Origin: SAR324 cluster bacterium
GTDB lineage: Bacteria > SAR324 > XYD2-FULL-50-16
Reading direction: 5' to 3'
Length of the DNA: 64,000 nt
NCBI GenBank assembly: GCA_028282885.1
Contig: JANQGX010000007.1
Span: 186,001-250,000 of the forward strand
In this document: positions 1 through 8,602 of the stretch, piece by piece
Position numbering within the stretch: the first letter of the stretch is position 1
Layout: the number at the start of each line of letters is the position of its first letter
Position numbers and translations under genes: made by a program
The notes under the pieces: generated by a model
The model's input: only the letters and a program-made list of their open reading frames with translations
What the model was told of the DNA's origin: nothing
Databases searched by the model: none

Positions 1-436
1 AGATAATGCAATGGGCCAACACTATACCGATCGTGGTACCGATAAGATGAAACCTGACAAACATACCGTAAGCAGCAAAACCGATGACAATAACAGGTAT
101 CATCATCGGGGACATAAGCATAATGTAGATAACTCTCTTTCCCGGAAGCCTGCCCCGTACCAGGGCTAGCGATGCCAATGTGCCAAGTACCACGGACAGC
201 ACCGCAGAAAACAGGGCAACCCTGAGACTCAGCAGGGTCGGCCCCAACCAGCGCGGATCGGTAAAAAACTGGAGAAACCACTTTAGGGTGAATCCCTTGG
301 GAGGAAGCACCAAATATCGGGTTTCGGAAATGGACATGGGGATGACCATCAGTGTTGGCAGAATTAGAAAAAAGAGAATCAGGGTCACAAATCCAATTAG
401 CAGAATACGCTTTTCCTGAGGTGCGGATGGGTTCAT
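1..436 (-). CDS. ABC transporter permease, PotC-like (partial, 3' end outside window)
   Basis: Inner-membrane permease of a spermidine/putrescine-type ABC importer. The minus strand is open from an ATG at 434-436 to the window edge and gives about 145 residues. The first hydrophobic helix (roughly residues 12-32) is followed by a short periplasmic stretch with FTLKWFLQFFTDPRW, then by further helices around the segment RLPGKRVIYIMLMSPMMIPV; this is the usual layout of the second (PotC-like) permease. It lies 46 bp downstream of a PotB-like permease and a solute-binding protein on the same strand, so it is the third gene of a transport operon. The ATPase is not in the window and may lie further left. 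Substrate is unknown; the family imports polyamines and related cations. Confidence 0.85.
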   Translation of the reverse strand, partial: MNPSAPQEKRILLIGFVTLILFFLILPTLMVIPMSISETRYLVLPPKGFTLKWFLQFFTDPRWLGPTLLSLRVALFSAVLSVVLGTLASLALVRGRLPGKRVIYIMLMSPMMIPVIVIGFAAYGMFVRFHLIGTTIGIVLAHCII

Positions 437-482
437 TACGCCTTTTTAATGGGGTTTGAATCGATAAGATGTCGAACTTCTG

Positions 483-1355
483 CTATTTATATATTTTGTC
501 CAAACCGACCAGTTTGTCGAAAATGGAAACGATCAGAATGGTTGACGCCAGCAATACCACAACAATCGCACCGGCGAACTCCCAATCCCCCAGGCGGTTA
601 ACCTGCTGGTCAATCAAGGTCGACATCATCAGGGTGCTCGGTCCACCCAGCAAGGCGGGTGTGATGTAGAAGCCCAGCGCAAGGATAAAGGTGATCATCA
701 CTCCGGCCCCGATTCCCGGAAGGCTCAAGGGAAAGGTAATCCTGATGAAGGCCTCCCTCGAATTGGCTCCCAGGTTTCGAGCCGCCTTGACCAATCTCGT
801 ATCAATATTGCGTAAAACCGAATAGATGGGAAGAATCATGAAGGGGAGCATGATATGTACCATGCCAACCAGTACTGCATACTCGTTATACAACAACCTG
901 ACGGGTCTCTCGATAAATCCCAGGTTGATCAGCACAAAGTTGACGAATCCCTTGGTCTGCAGCAGGGCAATCCAGGAGTAGGATCGGGCCAGGATACTTG
1001 TAAAAAACGGCAACATGATGCACAGCATCATCAAGGCGGTAATCCTGGGATTACGCACACTGGCCATCAGGTACGCCGTCGGGTATCCCAGAAGAAAGCA
1101 GAGAATCGTTGTCTCGGCCGCAATTCGGATGGTGCGGAAGAGAATAAATGTATAAAGGGGAGTCCGAAAGAAATGATTGTAATTCTCCAGACTTAGATGT
1201 CCGTCCCTGTATAAGCTCTCAGGGAACAGTTTTAGCAAAGGATAGAAATAAAAAATACAGAGTATAATAATAAGAGGGGCAACCAGCAGCATTGATTGCC
1301 CGAATGAGTACTCTTTAATCGATCCTTTCCGTGAAGCAGTCCTGATTTTCGACAC
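483..1355 (-). CDS. ABC transporter permease, PotB-like
   Basis: Inner-membrane permease of a spermidine/putrescine-type importer, about 290 residues with six predicted hydrophobic helices. The first helix contains SMLLVAPLIIILCIFYFYPLL, and the cytoplasmic EAA-like loop is visible near the C-terminal half as AARNLGANSREAFIRITFPL, which contacts the ATPase in this family. The start is uncertain: a GTG at 1355 has a good AGGGGA element about 8 bases upstream and is preferred, while an in-frame TTG at 1379 has none. It sits between the solute-binding protein (upstream) and a second permease (downstream), the normal pot-type order. It pairs with the PotC-like permease to form the channel. Confidence 0.9.
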   Translation of the reverse strand: MSKIRTASRKGSIKEYSFGQSMLLVAPLIIILCIFYFYPLLKLFPESLYRDGHLSLENYNHFFRTPLYTFILFRTIRIAAETTILCFLLGYPTAYLMASVRNPRITALMMLCIMLPFFTSILARSYSWIALLQTKGFVNFVLINLGFIERPVRLLYNEYAVLVGMVHIMLPFMILPIYSVLRNIDTRLVKAARNLGANSREAFIRITFPLSLPGIGAGVMITFILALGFYITPALLGGPSTLMMSTLIDQQVNRLGDWEFAGAIVVVLLASTILIVSIFDKLVGLDKIYK

Positions 1356-1457
1356 CTTGGAATCCCCTGTTAAGCACAAACATAAATGCGGATACCGATG
1401 TCAGCATCCACGCTGAAAAGTTGCAAATAATACGGATTGTCAAACAAGTCCGTCCTT

Positions 1458-2570
1458 CTACCTGGCGATCCAGTAGTTCCATTTCTCATCTACTTCATCC
1501 ATATGAGACGTGGTCCATTCCCCGTTTTTGACACTCAGGAGACTAAATACTTTCTTTAGGGTTTCCGGGTAAATCAACAAACCGCGCGCAATCTCATTGG
1601 GCAAATATTCAATCGATCTTATATTGGATCCGGTCATCTTGCGGACTTTTGTAAATTCCGCCTGCCTGTCGGATCTGCACATGAAGTTCAACAATTGCAT
1701 AGCTTCTTTCTTCATGGGAGTATTCTTGACCACAGAATTATAGTTCAGGTAATAAAATGCCTGGTTCCATTCCAAGGCGATTGGCGCTCCCTGCTCAATA
1801 GCTGCTTTTGCTCGGGCATCCGTGGAAACAGCCATTACCACCTCTTCATCTATCAGAGACTGCATAAGCTGGTCTCCGGAGGTAAACCAGACCGTAACAT
1901 GGGGTTTTATCTTATCCAGCATGCGAAAGGCACGCTTGTAATTGACAGGATAAAACTCGTCGGTACTGGCACCGTCTGCCATTTGGGCAATAGCCAGGTT
2001 ATCTACAGGTCCACCCCAGTTGTGCATTGCCCTGGGTCCCGGAAAATTCTTCACATCAAAGAAATCCTTCCAGCTTTTCGGACGTTTCTCGCCTTTAAAC
2101 TCATTGGTATTGTATACCAGAAGATATGCCTCTACATATGATCCAACTCCCCATTTTTTGATAGAGCCATCCACCAAATCGCCGACATTGGTAACGATCG
2201 AATAGTCGATCTTTTCGAGTAGACCCTTCTTGTAATAGTTGATCATGGCAAATTCATAGTCACCGGTGATCACATCCCATTCGATATTCCCGCTCTTCTG
2301 CATCGCCAGCATTTTGGCCTGAAGACCGCTTCCGGCTTCAACCGCCCTGATCTCGATTCCGGTCTCCTTGGTAAAGGGATCAAAATAGGCGATGCGATGC
2401 GCTTCAGTGTCAAGACCACCCCAGGTTGTTACAACAAGATAATCACGCTTGCCGGCCAGACACAAGCTGCTTGACAGAAAAACAAACAGGATTGCCAATA
2501 GCCCTGTTATATAATGACAAGACAATCCGGAGAATGGTTTGGTCGATCCTTTTGCCTGCTTCCTTTTCAT
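1458..2570 (-). CDS. ABC transporter substrate-binding protein, PotD-like
   Basis: Periplasmic solute-binding protein of the polyamine-type family, about 370 residues. The ATG at 2570 is chosen because a GGAG element lies 9 bases upstream and translation from it gives a basic start (MKRKQ), a hydrophobic segment (LLAILFVFLSSSLCLAG) and a mature start near KRDYLVVTTWGG. The open frame extends further upstream to 2681, but that part has no ribosome site and would bury the signal peptide. Family hallmarks are YLVVTTWGG near the mature N terminus and the PKSWKDFFDVKNFPG segment. It is the first gene of the operon with the two permeases. Ligand cannot be read from the sequence; the divergent beta-hydroxy acid cluster makes a quaternary or primary amine plausible, which is an inference. 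Confidence 0.9.
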   Translation of the reverse strand: MKRKQAKGSTKPFSGLSCHYITGLLAILFVFLSSSLCLAGKRDYLVVTTWGGLDTEAHRIAYFDPFTKETGIEIRAVEAGSGLQAKMLAMQKSGNIEWDVITGDYEFAMINYYKKGLLEKIDYSIVTNVGDLVDGSIKKWGVGSYVEAYLLVYNTNEFKGEKRPKSWKDFFDVKNFPGPRAMHNWGGPVDNLAIAQMADGASTDEFYPVNYKRAFRMLDKIKPHVTVWFTSGDQLMQSLIDEEVVMAVSTDARAKAAIEQGAPIALEWNQAFYYLNYNSVVKNTPMKKEAMQLLNFMCRSDRQAEFTKVRKMTGSNIRSIEYLPNEIARGLLIYPETLKKVFSLLSVKNGEWTTSHMDEVDEKWNYWIAR

Positions 2571-3089
2571 TGTAGTTACTCCTTTTTTTTTGACACGATT
2601 CAAATTCCTCCCCGAAAACTGCCGGAAAACGACAAACGAGGAGATTGAATAAAAAACAGAAGCCGGATGAACTAAAATCATCCGTTTCAGAGATTCATGT
2701 TAACTCCCTACCTGTAATCTCAAATAACAAGTAAATATTTTTTAGTCAAATAAATTTTGATGTAATCAATAATAGTTTTTCTTTTTTTAAAAACCGTCTG
2801 TAATTAGCCTTTAACCAGTAATTAATATATTTAATTTTATATCAGTTACTTATGTAATTTAAGAATTACTATTTTAATTATATGATTTCACCTTAACTCA
2901 CAATAACAAATAATATCGCTTGTCATTTTAAAATATATTATATAAACATTATACTTGTTATTTGAATAAAAAGAGAGACCTGTCACTTTCCTTCTCTCTG
3001 ACAAATGACACAAAACGGAATTTACAACCGGTTTTAATCGAGACGACTTGTAACGGCATATAAAGCGAGGGTGAAGTCGAAGGATCATC
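2571..3089. promoter_or_regulatory. AT-rich divergent intergenic region
   Basis: This 519-bp region separates the minus-strand ABC importer from the plus-strand catabolic cluster, so it should hold both promoters. The part from about 2725 to 2960 is strikingly AT-rich, with runs of T/A and repeated TTAAT-type words. No gene, RNA or clear operator palindrome was recognised. The shared position is consistent with joint control of uptake and breakdown of one substrate. Confidence 0.5.
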
Positions 3090-4493
3090 ATGGAAACTGA
3101 CAAGCGGAAAAGCATAGACAGGATTCTTAAGGCCGGATCGATTGCTGTTGTAGGGGCTTCTGCCGATACTCGAAAACTCGGATATATGACGCTGGAAACC
3201 TTGATATTTAGTGGTTATCAGGGAAACATCTACCCGGTAAATCCCAGGGGTGGAAGTATTCTGGATCACGATGTTTACACCCGTATTGAGGATCTTCCCG
3301 AAATTCCGGATTTGATGGTGGTGATTATCCCCGCGCAAGCTGTTCCCGGTTTGCTGAGAAAAGCAGCAGAATCAGGAATAGCAGCAGCGTTGATACTGAG
3401 TGCAGGGTTTGGAGATGCCGGACGACATGACCTGGATGAAGAGCTTCGATCCATTGTAGATTCAACGGGCATTAGAATTCTGGGACCCAATATCCAGGGA
3501 GTTGCCTATCTCCCCAACAAACTGTGCGCCATGTTTTTTCCGATCGTCAAAACACCCGGGCCATTGACTATCATCTCTCAAAGCGGCTCGGTAACGGCAG
3601 CATTAATGGAATGGGCGACAAATGAGGGGATCGGAATAAATGCTGCTGTCAACCTGGGAAACCAAATTGATCTCCGGGACGCGGATTATTTGAGCTATTT
3701 TGCGGACGACGACAGAACAGGTGTAATAGCCGTATATCTCGAAGGCATCAAGAACGGACGGGATTTCCTGAAAGCATTGCGATTGGTTGCTCCCAAAAAG
3801 CCTGTTGTTATACTGAAATCCGGACGTTCCCAGGCGGGAAGACTTTCGGCAGCTTCACACACCGGGGCTCTGGCAGTCAATCAGGCTATATTCGAGTCAG
3901 TTTGCAGACAGTATGGAATACAATCAGCGGAAAACCTGGAGAATCTATATTTATATGCCAAATCCCTGGCGTTATTAAAGCAACCGAACGGAAACCGCCT
4001 CCTCTCCATCTCATCTTCCGGCGGGTTGGGAACACTGACTGCTGACGAGGTGGAAAACCAAGGATTGGTCCTGCCGAAGCTTTCCCGGGAGTTCATTCAG
4101 GAGTTGGAGAAACTCGATCTTTCTCCCCTGGCAACCCTTTCCAATCCTCTGGATCTGGATGAACAGGAAGCTGCAATTTTCGAGGAAGTAGCAGTGGTCG
4201 CCGACAGATACAACCAGGCTGATATTATCCTGTTGAATTTCGGTGATCCAATTTGGGGAGGAACAAAGATGGTGCTGGAATTAAAAAGGAAACTGAACTC
4301 CGTTTTAGCTGTTGTTTACCTTGGTGGGGGAAATGAGGAAATCGAAGCCAGAAAAACCCTGCCAGCAGCCGGTATTCCGGTATTCAATTCTCCTGAGAGT
4401 GCGGTGAAAGGGATTGGAACCATTGTGCGTCGTGCGAATTACCTCGGGAAAATCAAATCAGGTTGCATAAAAGCAAAACCGGTTAACTACTGA
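3090..4493 (+). CDS. ADP-forming acyl-CoA synthetase, alpha-subunit type (CoA-binding)
   Basis: Product of 467 residues matching the alpha subunit of NDP-forming acetyl/acyl-CoA synthetases, which convert an acyl-CoA plus ADP and phosphate to the acid, CoA and ATP. The CoA-binding Rossmann domain begins at residue 16 (GSIAVVGAS), followed by succinyl-CoA-ligase-like domains; ISQSGSVTAA is at 162-171 and the phosphorylated histidine is His257 in SHTGAL. Length fits free-standing alpha subunits (about 460). The ATP-grasp beta subunit needed for nucleotide phosphorylation is not fused and not adjacent. The ATG at 3090 follows AAGGATC. First gene of the catabolic cluster; it may recover ATP from the CoA ester released downstream of the BKACE step (inference). 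Confidence 0.88.
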   Translation: METDKRKSIDRILKAGSIAVVGASADTRKLGYMTLETLIFSGYQGNIYPVNPRGGSILDHDVYTRIEDLPEIPDLMVVIIPAQAVPGLLRKAAESGIAAALILSAGFGDAGRHDLDEELRSIVDSTGIRILGPNIQGVAYLPNKLCAMFFPIVKTPGPLTIISQSGSVTAALMEWATNEGIGINAAVNLGNQIDLRDADYLSYFADDDRTGVIAVYLEGIKNGRDFLKALRLVAPKKPVVILKSGRSQAGRLSAASHTGALAVNQAIFESVCRQYGIQSAENLENLYLYAKSLALLKQPNGNRLLSISSSGGLGTLTADEVENQGLVLPKLSREFIQELEKLDLSPLATLSNPLDLDEQEAAIFEEVAVVADRYNQADIILLNFGDPIWGGTKMVLELKRKLNSVLAVVYLGGGNEEIEARKTLPAAGIPVFNSPESAVKGIGTIVRRANYLGKIKSGCIKAKPVNY

Positions 4494-4538
4494 TTTACGA
4501 TCATTGAGATTTCTACATAACCATTAAAATCGTACCAT

Positions 4539-5495
4539 ATGAAAACAATTGCCATTATCGGAACCGGTATCATCGGACGAAGCTGGATCAGGGTTTTCGC
4601 TCAAGGAGGATTCCGGGTTCATTTGTTCGACACTGATCTTTCAAGAATGCAGGAAGCTTTTCGCTGGTTCCGGGAAGACATAGAAAAAGATGTGGCAGAC
4701 GGGTTTCTTTCAGATGATGAAGCTCAAAAACAGCTAACAAATGTAAATCCCTGTCTGGAATTGACCGAAGCTGTTCAGAATGCCTGCTATATACAGGAAA
4801 GTGGTCCCGAGGATCTCAACGCCAAACAGACGATTTACCGTGCTTTGGAAACGGAGTCTCCGCCAACTGCAATAATCGGCAGCAGTACATCGGGTCTCGA
4901 TATAGAACCGGCTGTTCGAGAACTGGAAACTGCCGGTCGTTATCTCACCGCCCACCCCTGTAATCCCCCGCACCTGATTCCAGTTGTTGAACTGGTACCT
5001 ACCGGAAAAACGCTTCAGCAGACCATGGAGAAGGCCAAATCCATTCTGAAAGATGCCGGAATGATGCCGGTTTGCCTCAATCACTTTATTACCGATTTTC
5101 TGCTGAACCGGATTCAAAGCGCTGTGGTCCAGGAGGCGTTGTACCTGGTAAAAAGCGGGGTCGCCGATGTGGAAGCTGTCGACGCTGTGATACACAGCGG
5201 ATTGGGACTACGCTGGGCACTGCTTGGGAATTTCGGTGTAAACAATACCAATGCGGACGGCGGTATCCGGGAATACTATACCCGTTTTGGCGAGTCTTAC
5301 CGGGAAGGAATCGCCAGCCTTAAACATGAAGTTCCCTCTTTCAGTGAGTCGATGATATCAGACATCGCGGAGCAGGTTAACAGAATGGAGAAAGACGTCC
5401 CCGTAAATGAGATCTGTCGATGGCGTGATCGTATGATTCGCAGGATTCGCCAACTGAAAGAAGAAGATCCCCATCCCTCACTATTAGTGGAATAA
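4539..5495 (+). CDS. 3-hydroxyacyl-CoA dehydrogenase family oxidoreductase (L-carnitine / L-gulonate dehydrogenase-like)
   Basis: NAD-dependent dehydrogenase of 318 residues, oxidising a beta-hydroxy acid to the beta-keto acid. The nucleotide motif GTGIIG is at residues 8-13. The catalytic dyad of the family is intact: His139 in TAHPCNPPH and Glu151 in VVELVP, with Asn190 in FLLNRI. The AHPxNPxxxxPxVELV signature and the GLGLRWALLG stretch resemble lambda-crystallin/L-gulonate 3-dehydrogenase and bacterial L-carnitine dehydrogenase more than fatty-acid enzymes. It lies between the CoA synthetase subunit and a second dehydrogenase and upstream of a beta-keto acid cleavage enzyme, which is the logical next step. 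The exact substrate is not determinable; free acid or amine substrates are more likely than acyl-CoA. Confidence 0.88.
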   Translation: MKTIAIIGTGIIGRSWIRVFAQGGFRVHLFDTDLSRMQEAFRWFREDIEKDVADGFLSDDEAQKQLTNVNPCLELTEAVQNACYIQESGPEDLNAKQTIYRALETESPPTAIIGSSTSGLDIEPAVRELETAGRYLTAHPCNPPHLIPVVELVPTGKTLQQTMEKAKSILKDAGMMPVCLNHFITDFLLNRIQSAVVQEALYLVKSGVADVEAVDAVIHSGLGLRWALLGNFGVNNTNADGGIREYYTRFGESYREGIASLKHEVPSFSESMISDIAEQVNRMEKDVPVNEICRWRDRMIRRIRQLKEEDPHPSLLVE

Positions 5496-5507
5496 AAGGA
5501 GACTGGA

Positions 5508-6467
5508 ATGCGGAAACAGACAGAAAAACATGGATTGGAAAAAAAGGCAATAACCAGAATTGGTGTGATTGGCAGTGGCACTATGGGGATTCGTATTGCA
5601 TACCGTTGTCTTGTCAATAACATTACCTGCCATTTGTTTGATATCTCGGAAACGGTTTTATCACTTGCCAGGAAAAACATTAGAGATTTTTTAGAAGACG
5701 ATATCAAAAACGGCATCATTGATTCAGCAACTGCTGATCAAGCTATGGAGCAGTTACATATCTTCTCAAAGTTGGACCAATGTCTCGACGGAGTTCAACT
5801 GGTTATCGAAACGGTTCCGGAAAACCTGGAATTAAAAAAGAAAGTCTTCGGAGAATTAGACAGGCTCGCTTCCGGGGAAGTCATTCTGGCAACCAATTCG
5901 TCTTCAATTCCGTGTTCCCGAATTGCGGTCGCTACAAACAGGGCGGACAAGGTTATCAATTACAATTTTTCAGATCCCGTGGAAAATCCGCTGGTTGAAA
6001 TCATGAAGGGGAAGGACACCTCAAATGAAACGCTGGTTGCCTCCGTCGCTTTCATGAAATCACTGGGAATGGTACCGATTGTAACCCGCAGGGAAATCAT
6101 GGGATTTTCATATAACAGGATCTGGCGTGCAATTAAACGGGAAGCTCTTTTCCTTGTCGACCAGGGCTATGCCAGCCACGAAGATATTGACAGGGCCTGG
6201 ATGCTCGATTACGGACAACCTATCGGTCCTTTCGGCATAATGGATGCCATAGGATTGGATGTGGTGAGAGACATTGAAAATCAATATTTCCTGGAAAGCG
6301 GAGAAGAGCGGGACAGACCTCCAGGCCTGTTGGATGATATGATTTCGTCGGGAAACCTGGGGATGAAAAGCGGTTCCGGCTTCTATTCCTACCCTGAACC
6401 TGCTTATGAAAGCAAAGAGTGGTTAATGAAAACGGAAAACCGGACAGATGCAGCATTTGAATCTTAG
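5508..6467 (+). CDS. 3-hydroxyacyl-CoA dehydrogenase-like protein lacking the catalytic His
   Basis: Product of 319 residues with a 3-hydroxyacyl-CoA dehydrogenase fold. The Rossmann motif GSGTMG is at 22-27 and the family NSSS segment at 130-133. At the position of the catalytic histidine of the HFFNP motif the sequence reads YNFSDP, so His is replaced by Asn153; Glu164 (PLVEI) and Asn203 (SYNR) are kept. C-terminal part IGPFGIMDAIGLDVVRDI and NLGMKSGSGFYSY are typical of 3-hydroxybutyryl-CoA dehydrogenases. It starts 12 bp after the preceding dehydrogenase with a strong AAGGAG site, so the two are co-translated. It may use a different substrate chemistry, bind ligand without oxidising it, or act as a partner subunit; none is shown. 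Confidence 0.85.
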   Translation: MRKQTEKHGLEKKAITRIGVIGSGTMGIRIAYRCLVNNITCHLFDISETVLSLARKNIRDFLEDDIKNGIIDSATADQAMEQLHIFSKLDQCLDGVQLVIETVPENLELKKKVFGELDRLASGEVILATNSSSIPCSRIAVATNRADKVINYNFSDPVENPLVEIMKGKDTSNETLVASVAFMKSLGMVPIVTRREIMGFSYNRIWRAIKREALFLVDQGYASHEDIDRAWMLDYGQPIGPFGIMDAIGLDVVRDIENQYFLESGEERDRPPGLLDDMISSGNLGMKSGSGFYSYPEPAYESKEWLMKTENRTDAAFES

Positions 6468-6550
6468 CTGTGAATCAAAACATACACCATGATTTTCAAA
6501 GCAAAGCCTTTGGTGAATGCTTCTTTAAACCTTTCAAACAAGAGGAAATG

Positions 6551-7516
6551 ATGACAGATCAAAGCTGTTGGGATTATCGGGATCCTTATGCATGGATGAA
6601 ACGGGTTCAAAGCTCAACGCTACCACCCCTCATTGTCTGTTGCGCCATTACCGGCGGTGTGCAGGGGAAGGAAAGCAACCCTGCCCTGCCTGAAACTCCG
6701 GAAGAGCAAGTAGAGCAGACTCGGGAAGCTTACCAGGCAGGAGCCTCCGTAGTACACATACATGCCCGTGATCCGGAATGCTGGTATAATTGTTCGGGAG
6801 ATCCGAAACAGTATTATAAGGTAAACGGAATGATCAGGGAGGCCTGCCCGGACATAATCATCAACAACACCACCGGTGGTGGATTCGGAATGAGTCTGGA
6901 AGAACGAATCTGTGTTCTGGATGCCAATCCTGAAGTGGCCACGTTGAACATGGGACCGGACGTATCCAGAATCACCTTTAAAAAAAGAGAGGCCCCCCTT
7001 CCCCATCCCAGGGCTGAAACAACCATTGAAGAGTGCGTACCGATTGATTTCGCCGAGGTAACCCAATTTGCCAGGAAGATGAAAGAGAACGGGATTAAAC
7101 CCGAAATGGAGATTTATCAGCCGGGGATGTACTGGATGTTCGAAGATATCTGTGCGCAGGAGCTGATTAAACCGCCCTATCTCTTTCAGTTTGTACTTGG
7201 ATATCAATCCTCATCCTATCCGACTCCGCTAAACCTGATCGCTCTGATCAACGAATTGCCGGGTAACTCCATTTTCGAAGTGGCGGGTCTGGGCCCCTTT
7301 CAACCGGCCATGACTGCTATGTCTATTATCATGGGCGGACATGTCCGCGTCGGTCTGGAAGATAACGTCTATCGAAAACGGGGTCAATTGTACCAAAGCA
7401 ATGCCGAAGCAGTAGAGCAGGTGATTCGTGTTGCCCGCGACCTGAATCGGGAAATTGCCACACCGGCCCAAGCAAGGGAAATGTTAGGGATATCCGCAAC
7501 ACCAAGCAAATATTAA
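6551..7516 (+). CDS. Beta-keto acid cleavage enzyme (BKACE, DUF849 family)
   Basis: Zinc enzyme of the BKACE family, which condenses a beta-keto acid with acetyl-CoA and cleaves it to acetoacetate and a new CoA ester. With the start at 6551 it has 321 residues, the family size. The signature LIVCCAITGG is near residues 27-36, the two zinc-binding histidines are His69 and His71 in VVHIHARD, and GGGFG, LNMGP and EVAGLGPFQ segments follow. Two adjacent ATGs (6548 and 6551) lie behind GAGG; an upstream in-frame GTG at 6470 lacks a ribosome site. It follows two dehydrogenases of the hydroxyacyl family, so the cluster reads as hydroxy-acid oxidation then keto-acid cleavage. Characterised relatives act on 3-keto-5-aminohexanoate and dehydrocarnitine; the substrate here is unknown. 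Confidence 0.9.
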   Translation: MTDQSCWDYRDPYAWMKRVQSSTLPPLIVCCAITGGVQGKESNPALPETPEEQVEQTREAYQAGASVVHIHARDPECWYNCSGDPKQYYKVNGMIREACPDIIINNTTGGGFGMSLEERICVLDANPEVATLNMGPDVSRITFKKREAPLPHPRAETTIEECVPIDFAEVTQFARKMKENGIKPEMEIYQPGMYWMFEDICAQELIKPPYLFQFVLGYQSSSYPTPLNLIALINELPGNSIFEVAGLGPFQPAMTAMSIIMGGHVRVGLEDNVYRKRGQLYQSNAEAVEQVIRVARDLNREIATPAQAREMLGISATPSKY

Positions 7517-7576
7517 ACGATTCCGTTTCGGTCCCGGTACAGGTAATAAGATACAAAAAAAAACGAGGACAGACCA

Positions 7577-8020
7577 ATGATTTACGAACACGTGGGATTT
7601 ATCGTCAAAGACCTGGAGAAATCAATTGAATTCTACCAACAGGCTTTCGGTTTTGAGATTCTAAAGAAGACCGCTGTTAACGCCTACCTGTACCATGGCA
7701 ATGACATGCTTGAACTAATGCAGTGTGAGCAACCCGATAAAATGCAAAACAGTCTCCCCGCACCGGGAGAGTTGATGTGCGGTACTCCCGGATTGATTCA
7801 TATCGGTATCCGGGTGGACAAGCTGGAGGAAACCATGAAACGGGTTGAAAAGTGGGGCGGCGTTGTGATTGAACCTCCCGAGGTATTCAAACCAAGCTAT
7901 CTCTATACCGCCGATGTCAGTGACGAAAAACTCCAGCGGGCTATCGGCAGGGACACCAATATGCGAATTGCCGTCATGGCAGATCCTGACGGAGTATTGC
8001 TGGAACTGCTTGAACGTTAA
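7577..8020 (+). CDS. VOC/glyoxalase-fold protein
   Basis: Small metal-binding protein of 147 residues with the vicinal oxygen chelate fold. Two beta-alpha-beta units are visible: the first opens with YEHVGFIVKDLEKSIEFYQQAFGFE, which carries the first metal His, and the second with GLIHIGIRVDKLEETM, ending in VMADPDGVLLELLER with the typical DPDG turn and C-terminal Glu. The ATG at 7577 follows GAGGAC. It is 60 bp behind the BKACE gene and is probably the last gene of the cluster. Members include glyoxalase I, methylmalonyl-CoA epimerase and ring-cleaving dioxygenases; the sequence does not settle which, though an epimerase or lyase acting on a pathway intermediate would fit. Confidence 0.82.
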   Translation: MIYEHVGFIVKDLEKSIEFYQQAFGFEILKKTAVNAYLYHGNDMLELMQCEQPDKMQNSLPAPGELMCGTPGLIHIGIRVDKLEETMKRVEKWGGVVIEPPEVFKPSYLYTADVSDEKLQRAIGRDTNMRIAVMADPDGVLLELLER

Positions 8021-8602
8021 TCTGATATACCCTGGTACCCCCCTCTCTATCGTTTCCTGACAGGGTTAGCCATATTGAAGTTCCCGCTGTCGATCCTTCC
8101 CAACAATCGAAACACCAAATGCTAATGGTGGTAATCGTCATTGCAAACCTCTAATGGTGATGGGGGACTTATAACTCAAAACTCCGGGAAAAGCGTATTT
8201 CAGAAGGATTCTTCGTAACGAACCTCATGATCTAACAAGGCCATTTTCATTTTTTACCGCACACCAAACTTCTCATATTCAAATCCGGATTCTGCCAAAT
8301 CCCTCCAATTATCGTGTGGTCAAATGATGATCATACATTAAAACAGAACATCAGATACAAAAGGATTTGCCAGCTCTGCGGATTACAGGGTTAAGATAAG
8401 AAATTTTAACTCGTTCATGGCAGCAATCACTAAAACTCAACAAGTCGAATCAAAAACCGGTTTGCTGACATACGTCAGTAATCACCACCGCTACTATTCC
8501 TGAACCTTGAGATTTAAGAGAGAATTCCCTAACAGAATTGAGTTTTCAGATGACAAAAGTGAGTTATGATAATCAAACGACTTAGGAAACCAAGGTGCAG
8601 AA
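8021..8602. other. Intergenic region, no gene seen
   Basis: A 582-bp stretch between the VOC gene and the GNAT gene. No open frame with a ribosome site, no RNA gene and no clear terminator hairpin was found. The last 60 bases should hold the promoter of the GNAT gene. Composition resembles the flanks, so it may be decayed coding DNA, but no protein similarity is recognisable. Confidence 0.5.
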
